From Streptomonospora nanhaiensis (GTDB taxonomy: Bacteria; Actinomycetota; Actinomycetes; Streptosporangiales; Streptosporangiaceae): a DNA stretch of 64,000 nt. Under the pieces are notes generated by a model. That model was not told where the DNA came from, ran no database searches, and worked only from the letters and a program-made list of their open reading frames with translations. This document shows, piece after piece, positions 59,946 to 64,000 of the stretch. The stretch is from the NCBI RefSeq assembly GCF_026642255.1, contig NZ_CP113264.1, positions 4,588,001 to 4,652,000 on the forward strand, read 5' to 3'. The stretch's first letter is position 1. The number at the start of each line of letters is the position of its first letter. The translations under genes and the position numbers were made by a program.

Positions 59946-61199
59946 TCAGCAGGTGTTGTCCCGGCTGTTGTCCCAGGTGATGTTCCGGACGACCGTGCCC
60001 GCCGCGCACGGGTTCTCGTTGAGCGCGGTGTTCACCAGCCTCAGGTTCTCGAACGTGATGTCCGAGGTGTTGGCGAACTCGGAGCGGGCGGCGATCCGGA
60101 TGTCGCCGGGACCGGCGATCGTCCCGCCGTCCTCGGCGATGGTGACGTTGTGGCAGTTCTCGACCAGGACGGCATTGCTCCCGGTCTGCGCGATGTCGAC
60201 GCGCTCGATCACCGCGCCTCCGCTCTCGGAGACGCAGAAGATCCCGCGGCCGCCTCCCCGGGCGCGCACCTCGCCGACCCGGATGTTGTCCGGGTACCCG
60301 TTCCCGATCCGCCCGTTGCGGTTGGCCATGCGGAAGGCGGCGTAGCCGGTGCCCGTTCCGGCGTCCACCGCGTCCACCAGGCCGACGTCGGCGTTGACCG
60401 TGTTGTTGAGGAGCAGACCGGAGTACCCGGTGTCGCGGGCGGTGACGGTGCCGATGGTGAGCCCGTCGACGCTGTAGGTCTCCACGCCGTGGTTGTTCGT
60501 GCCGGAGACGTAGACGTCGTCGATGGTGATGTCGCGGGTGGTGCGCACGGCGTCGCTGCCCCGGCTGTCGACGCGTATGCCCAGGCCCGAGGAGAGGCGC
60601 AGGTCGATCTGGCCGAGGTGCACCTGCTGGGAGCCCCGCACGAAGACCCCGAAGTAGGGGGCGCCGGTGACCGACAGGTGGGGCACGGAGACGTTCTGGG
60701 CGTTGCGCACCCGTACCGGGGCGTGGTCCGCGGCGACCGCGCCGGAGACGTGGATGGTGCCGCAGACCTCCAGGGAGGTGTGGCTCGGCAGGTCGAGCGA
60801 GGCGTTGCCCGGGACGGTGCCCGACTGCCACACCACCACGCGCTCCTGGGAGGAGCGGCCGGGGGTGAGGCTGCCGACGGCCGTGCGCATGGCGGTGAGC
60901 ATGTCACCGCCCTCGTAGAGGACGGTGCCGCCGTTGCGCGCGACCCAGGTGGAGCCGAGCAGGTAGGCCTCGGCGTCGAAGCCGCTGTCGCCGCACGCGG
61001 CGGCCGCGGTGCTTCGGTCGCTGCCCGCGTTCCGGATGTCGTGGGGCTCGGGTGCGGCCGGCGCCTGAACGGCCGCGGCGGCCGTTCCCAGGGCGAGGCC
61101 GGCGGCGAGCGCCGCGTTCAGCAGGAGGCGGCGGGCGCGTCGTCGCGGTCCGGCGGCGCGGGTCCGGCCGCGCCCTCCGGTGGTGGGGGTGGGTGTCAT
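59946..61199 (-). CDS. Secreted right-handed parallel beta-helix protein
   Basis: 417 residues. Twin-Arg/basic N-terminus and hydrophobic signal (RRARRLLLNAALAAGLALGT), cleavage near 45. Residues 90-400 are short repeats typical of pectate-lyase-like helices: VRVRNAQNVSVPHLSVTGA, IRVDSRGSDAVRTTRDITI, VLVENCHNVTIAEDGG, SDITFENLRLVN. C-terminal Cys pair (NPCAAG, NTC). It likely binds or cleaves a polysaccharide; catalytic residues are not evident to me. CAGGAGAAG precedes the ATG. Confidence 0.78.
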   Translation of the reverse strand: MTPTPTTGGRGRTRAAGPRRRARRLLLNAALAAGLALGTAAAAVQAPAAPEPHDIRNAGSDRSTAAAACGDSGFDAEAYLLGSTWVARNGGTVLYEGGDMLTAMRTAVGSLTPGRSSQERVVVWQSGTVPGNASLDLPSHTSLEVCGTIHVSGAVAADHAPVRVRNAQNVSVPHLSVTGAPYFGVFVRGSQQVHLGQIDLRLSSGLGIRVDSRGSDAVRTTRDITIDDVYVSGTNNHGVETYSVDGLTIGTVTARDTGYSGLLLNNTVNADVGLVDAVDAGTGTGYAAFRMANRNGRIGNGYPDNIRVGEVRARGGGRGIFCVSESGGAVIERVDIAQTGSNAVLVENCHNVTIAEDGGTIAGPGDIRIAARSEFANTSDITFENLRLVNTALNENPCAAGTVVRNITWDNSRDNTC

Positions 61200-61398
61200 C
61201 GGTGCTTCTCCTGTGCGAACTCCGGGACGTCTGCGTCCCGGGAGGGGTGAGCGGGGACAGGGAGCGCTCCCAGGAGTCCGGAACCTAACACGGAAAGCGC
61301 ATTCCGGGTAGCCGTGCAACTACGCATGGAACACGGGTCTGGCCACGGAGACAGGGGTTCTGGCACAATCCGTCCCATGCACAACAGCCGAGAGGACC

Positions 61399-61755
61399 GT
61401 GCCGCGTAGGCGGCCGGGAGACGTCCGCTCCGGGGCCCCGCCCCGGGAACGGCGACGACACACCGCGATCGACGGCCTCTCCGGACCCGCGATGGCCGAG
61501 ATCTCGCGGCTCGAACACCGGCACCCGGAGATGTCCCCGGGGTGGACGCGCGAGCTGGTCGGGATCTGGCGGCGGTTCGTGCGCTCCCCGTACCACCGGC
61601 TGTGGGAGGAGCGCGACGACAGCTGCGGCGTATGGGAGTGCTGCGGCGACCCCCACGAGGCCCGCGTCCTGCTGGAGGCCGTGGCCCACCGCATGACCTC
61701 CCGCCGTGCCCGTGAGTTCCGCGCCCTCCTCCGGACCCTGGACGACCTCTACTGA
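61399..61755 (+). CDS. Hypothetical actinobacterial protein
   Basis: 118 residues starting at GTG with AGAGGACC upstream. Basic N-terminus, then WTRELVGIWRRFVRSPYHRLWEE (in two parts in the family), CGVWECCGDPHEARVLLEAV, and a helical end HRMTSRRAREFRALLRTLDDLY. Three Cys lie in one stretch. It recalls small Streptomyces proteins with a closing REL-R-LDDLY helix. Function unknown. Confidence 0.6.
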   Translation: MPRRRPGDVRSGAPPRERRRHTAIDGLSGPAMAEISRLEHRHPEMSPGWTRELVGIWRRFVRSPYHRLWEERDDSCGVWECCGDPHEARVLLEAVAHRMTSRRAREFRALLRTLDDLY

Positions 61756-61789
61756 CGGCCGGGGACCGGCGCCCCCGGCCGCGCCCGGG

Positions 61790-62971
61790 TCAGACCAGGC
61801 GTCCGTCCCGGGCGACCACGCGCCCGGCACGGACGACCGTCCGGCGCCGGGGGAGGTCCACCACGACCTGCGGCAGGCACTCCCCGTCCACCAGCAGGAA
61901 GTCGGCGGGAGAGCCCACGGCCAGGTCGGCGGCGGGCAGCCCCACCACCTCCGCGCCGGAGTGCGCGGCGGTGAGGTAGGCGTCGGACAGCTCCCCGTCC
62001 AGGCGCGAGCTCAGCGCCCTGGCCATCATGTGGGCGCGGTGGAGCATGTCCGCGTCCCCGAAGGGGCTCCAGGAGTCGCGGACACCGTCCGAGCCGACGC
62101 CCACGCGGACACCGTGCTCGCGCAGGCGCGCGGCGGGCAGGACCCGGGCCGCGTCGGAGGCGACCGTGGTCAGGGAGATTCCGGCGGCGCCGATCCGGGC
62201 GGCCAGCCGGTCGAAGCCGTCACCCGCCTGGGCCACGCAGAAGGCGTGGCTGACGGTGACGGAGCCGCCCATGTCGAGAGCGCGGGTGCGCTCGATGACG
62301 GCGTCCATGGTGCGCACGCCCAGGTCGCCGCGGTCGTGCAGGTGGATGTCGACGCCGACGCCGTGGCGGTCCGCGATGTCGAAGACCAGGTCGAGCTGGC
62401 CGTCGGGGTCCCCGTCGAAGCCCTCCGGGTCGATGCCGCCGACCAGGTCGGCGAGCCCCGTCCTGACGGCCTCCTCCAGAAGGCTGTCGGTCCCGGGCGA
62501 GCGCCGGACACCGTGCTGCGGGAAGGCGACGGTCTGGACGTCCAGGGCGTGCGCCAGGTTGCGCGCCGCCCGCCGGACCCCCTCCAGGCCCTCGAGCCCG
62601 TAGACGGGCGCGACGTCGGCGTGCGCGCGCATGGCCCGCGTGCCCCGGGTGACGGCGTGGGCCATGAGCCGCTCCGCGCGGACGCCGACCGGCGTGGGCG
62701 AGGTCCGGAAGAGCTCGGCGTCCTGGGCCCCGAACCCGGCGATGCCCTGTGCCGGGCTCCGGGAGTGCCAGGGCTCGCCCCAGGTCGTCTTGTCCGGGTG
62801 GATGTGGGCGTCGACCAGGGTCGGCAGGGCGATCAACCCACCGCAGTCGACGACGGCCGTCTCCCCCTCGGCTTCCGCGGCCACATTTCCGTCTACCACG
62901 ACCAGGTCGACGGGGTCGCCGCCCAGGGGGCGCAGGTCGCGGAAGACCGTCGTACGGGGCTGTTCGTCCAT
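61790..62971 (-). CDS. Amidohydrolase, cytosine deaminase-like
   Basis: 393 residues. Metal-site motif LVDAHIHPDKTTWG near 57, MRAHADVAP (second His pair) near 120, VDIHLHDRGD near 210, TVSHAFCVAQ near 245 and GSDGVRDSWSPFGDADM near 310 follow the CodA/atrazine chlorohydrolase-type family. It hydrolyses an amino or amide group on a heterocycle; substrate unknown. ATG at 62971 has GGAGAGG at correct spacing. Lone minus-strand gene. Confidence 0.85.
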   Translation of the reverse strand: MDEQPRTTVFRDLRPLGGDPVDLVVVDGNVAAEAEGETAVVDCGGLIALPTLVDAHIHPDKTTWGEPWHSRSPAQGIAGFGAQDAELFRTSPTPVGVRAERLMAHAVTRGTRAMRAHADVAPVYGLEGLEGVRRAARNLAHALDVQTVAFPQHGVRRSPGTDSLLEEAVRTGLADLVGGIDPEGFDGDPDGQLDLVFDIADRHGVGVDIHLHDRGDLGVRTMDAVIERTRALDMGGSVTVSHAFCVAQAGDGFDRLAARIGAAGISLTTVASDAARVLPAARLREHGVRVGVGSDGVRDSWSPFGDADMLHRAHMMARALSSRLDGELSDAYLTAAHSGAEVVGLPAADLAVGSPADFLLVDGECLPQVVVDLPRRRTVVRAGRVVARDGRLV

Positions 62972-63305
62972 GGTGGGCCTCTCCACACGGGTGCCGGTAC
63001 GTGCGCCGGGGACCGACCGGCCCCGGACGCGCGGCGAATGCTACGCCTCCGACCGCGCAGCACCGCAGGTGGGGCCGGATGCGGGGCTTCGCCTTGCACG
63101 GGCCGTCCGGGCGGACGGGCTCCTGAGGAGGAGGCGGATGCGCTTCACTGGAGGAGGGCCCGCCGACCACGGTACGGGAAGGGCCTCGTTCCCCACGGCC
63201 GCTCCGGGCACCGGGCGACCGCGGTCGGACGCGAACGAACCGGAGAGGGCCGTCCTACCCCGTACGTCCGACCGGTTGGGGTAGGAGACATGTGGGAGGG
63301 AAGAG
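62972..63305. other. Gene-free divergent spacer
   Basis: Promoter region for the amidohydrolase (minus) and the small-protein operon (plus). I identify no specific box. The plus-strand operon has GGGAGGGAAGAG just before its first ATG. Confidence 0.4.
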
Positions 63306-63467
63306 ATGAACGACGCCGGGGAACGCACCGATCCGCATGACACAGACCAGATGCGTGTCCTGCTCGACGCGCTCGCCGCCGCCGACGTCAAGCGGCTGGT
63401 TCGCGCGTCGCGTGAGAACGATGGGGACGAAGTGGAACGGATACGGCGAAGGTACGTGGAGGGCTGA
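63306..63467 (+). CDS. Small acidic/basic hypothetical protein, 53 residues
   Basis: Starts MNDAGERTDPHDTDQMRVLL and ends RIRRRYVEG; helical, soluble, with the block ALAAADVKRLVRASREN. GGGAGGGAAGAG precedes the ATG, and the frame ends 90 bases before the next gene of the same strand. It is likely the first gene of a three-gene operon with the 72-residue protein and the DUF6879 gene. Confidence 0.6.
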   Translation: MNDAGERTDPHDTDQMRVLLDALAAADVKRLVRASRENDGDEVERIRRRYVEG

Positions 63468-63557
63468 GACCAGATGTGACCGAAAGCCCTACGGCGCAAG
63501 GGTTCCGTGTTAGCTTCGAAGGCCTGGGAACGTTCTACTGGGCCCGAACGGAGAGCC

Positions 63558-63776
63558 ATGGAACTGGAACTGCTCGCCGAGGACGACAAGTCGGTGAACA
63601 AGGGCTGCCCCTCCGTCTACCTGAGCGATACGGGGGACTTCGTCGTCCAGGACGCCGGCCTCGACGACGCCGACTTCGCGAAGCTGGTCGATCCCCTGCC
63701 GGGCGAGACCGCGGTCCGCATCTCCCCCGAGATCGTCCTCGCCGCCGTCGAACGCTTCCGGCGGAGGGACGCGTGA
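63558..63776 (+). CDS. Hypothetical protein of the DUF6879 operon type, 72 residues
   Basis: Starts MELELLAEDDKSVNKGCPSV with GAGAG upstream; YLSDTGDFVVQDAGLDD and GETAVRISPEIVLAAVERF follow. Such 65-75-residue proteins precede DUF6879 genes in many actinomycetes, often next to an XRE/DUF397 set. Its stop overlaps the next start (GTGA), so the two are translationally coupled. Function unknown. Confidence 0.8.
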   Translation: MELELLAEDDKSVNKGCPSVYLSDTGDFVVQDAGLDDADFAKLVDPLPGETAVRISPEIVLAAVERFRRRDA

Positions 63777-64000
63777 CCTTGGCAGGTGTCCGCTCCCGGC
63801 CTGTGGGCGGGGACGAGTTCGACCGATTCTTCGAGGACTGCCGGTACACGGCGTTCCGGCTGGAGACCCTCCAGGTCTACGACGTGGGCTACGAGAAAGA
63901 GGCGTTCCGCCGATTCCTGAGGACGGGGAGGTCATCACGTCCGAGTCGCACGAGTCCTGGGCGCGCCTCGTCGGCGGAAGCCGACGGTTCAGCCGGGTCC
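63773..64000 (+). pseudogene. DUF6879-family gene with a frameshift, cut by the window end
   Basis: Starts at GTG overlapping the previous stop. It encodes VTLAGVRSRPVGGDEFDRFF, CRYTAFRLETLQVYDVGYEK and EAFRRFL, the N-terminal DUF6879 pattern, then drifts to RTGRSSRPS. In another frame the expected continuation appears: EDGEVITSESHESWARLVGG. The break is at about 63917-63921 (CTGAGGAC); one added G would restore the frame. It is a real mutation or a sequencing error. The C-terminus is outside the window. Confidence 0.7.

Overview
The window is high-GC actinomycete DNA and most likely comes from Nocardiopsis or a close relative (Nocardiopsidaceae). The support is three S1E alkaline serine proteases, one of which (13441-14595) looks almost identical in mature sequence to the Nocardiopsis alkaline protease as I remember it, together with a complete Pup-proteasome system, GTG/TTG starts, GC-rich hairpin terminators and typical actinobacterial families (fused PafBC, DUF3866, PpgK, DUF5999, DUF6879). 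No tRNA, rRNA, transposase or integrase was seen.

Layout. 0-9.7 kb: Pup-proteasome block on the minus strand (pup, prcB, prcA, pafA, an FKBP lipoprotein, a formyltransferase, fused pafBC) with DUF3866 on plus. 9.7-22.2 kb: an accessory block between pup and dop, holding three secreted S1E proteases in tandem (the middle one with an altered active site), an amidohydrolase/MFS/PucR catabolic cassette, a DUF4097 protein plus an alpha/beta hydrolase, and a 7-repeat type I-E CRISPR array without cas genes. 22.2-36 kb: dop, an FAD monooxygenase, uppP with an unusual tail, a multi-domain septum-formation-type membrane protein, three small secreted proteins that share a doubled GPxGA motif, a 63-residue protein with an amyloid-like VVQAG motif, a TetR switch with two clear operators, the proteasomal ATPase arc and trmI. 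36-49 kb: ppgK, a decayed DUF2000 gene, an XRE regulator and divergent partner, an M50 site-2 protease, a RecB-family nuclease, a LuxR response regulator, a ThrE exporter, DUF5999, a TPR protein, and gcvP behind a single-aptamer glycine riboswitch. 49-64 kb: ftsR, a DUF151 nuclease and an FHA protein (the mycobacterial Rv1827-Rv1832 neighbourhood), a GDP-mannose pyrophosphorylase-like protein, a CDP-alcohol phosphatidyltransferase, an amine oxidase, a PRC/DUF2382 stress protein, a secreted chorismate mutase, a secreted beta-helix protein, a cytosine-deaminase-type amidohydrolase, and a small-protein operon ending in a frameshifted DUF6879 gene.

How the genes work together. Pup (C-terminal Glu), PafA, Dop, Arc and PrcAB form a complete pupylation-proteasome pathway. 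PafBC is the DNA-damage activator normally encoded beside it. The accessory genes that split the locus handle extracellular proteolysis, nutrient uptake and phage defence. The least explained parts are the GPxGA secreted family, the VVQAG/IHMG motif proteins next to a TetR switch, and the CRISPR array directly downstream of dop.
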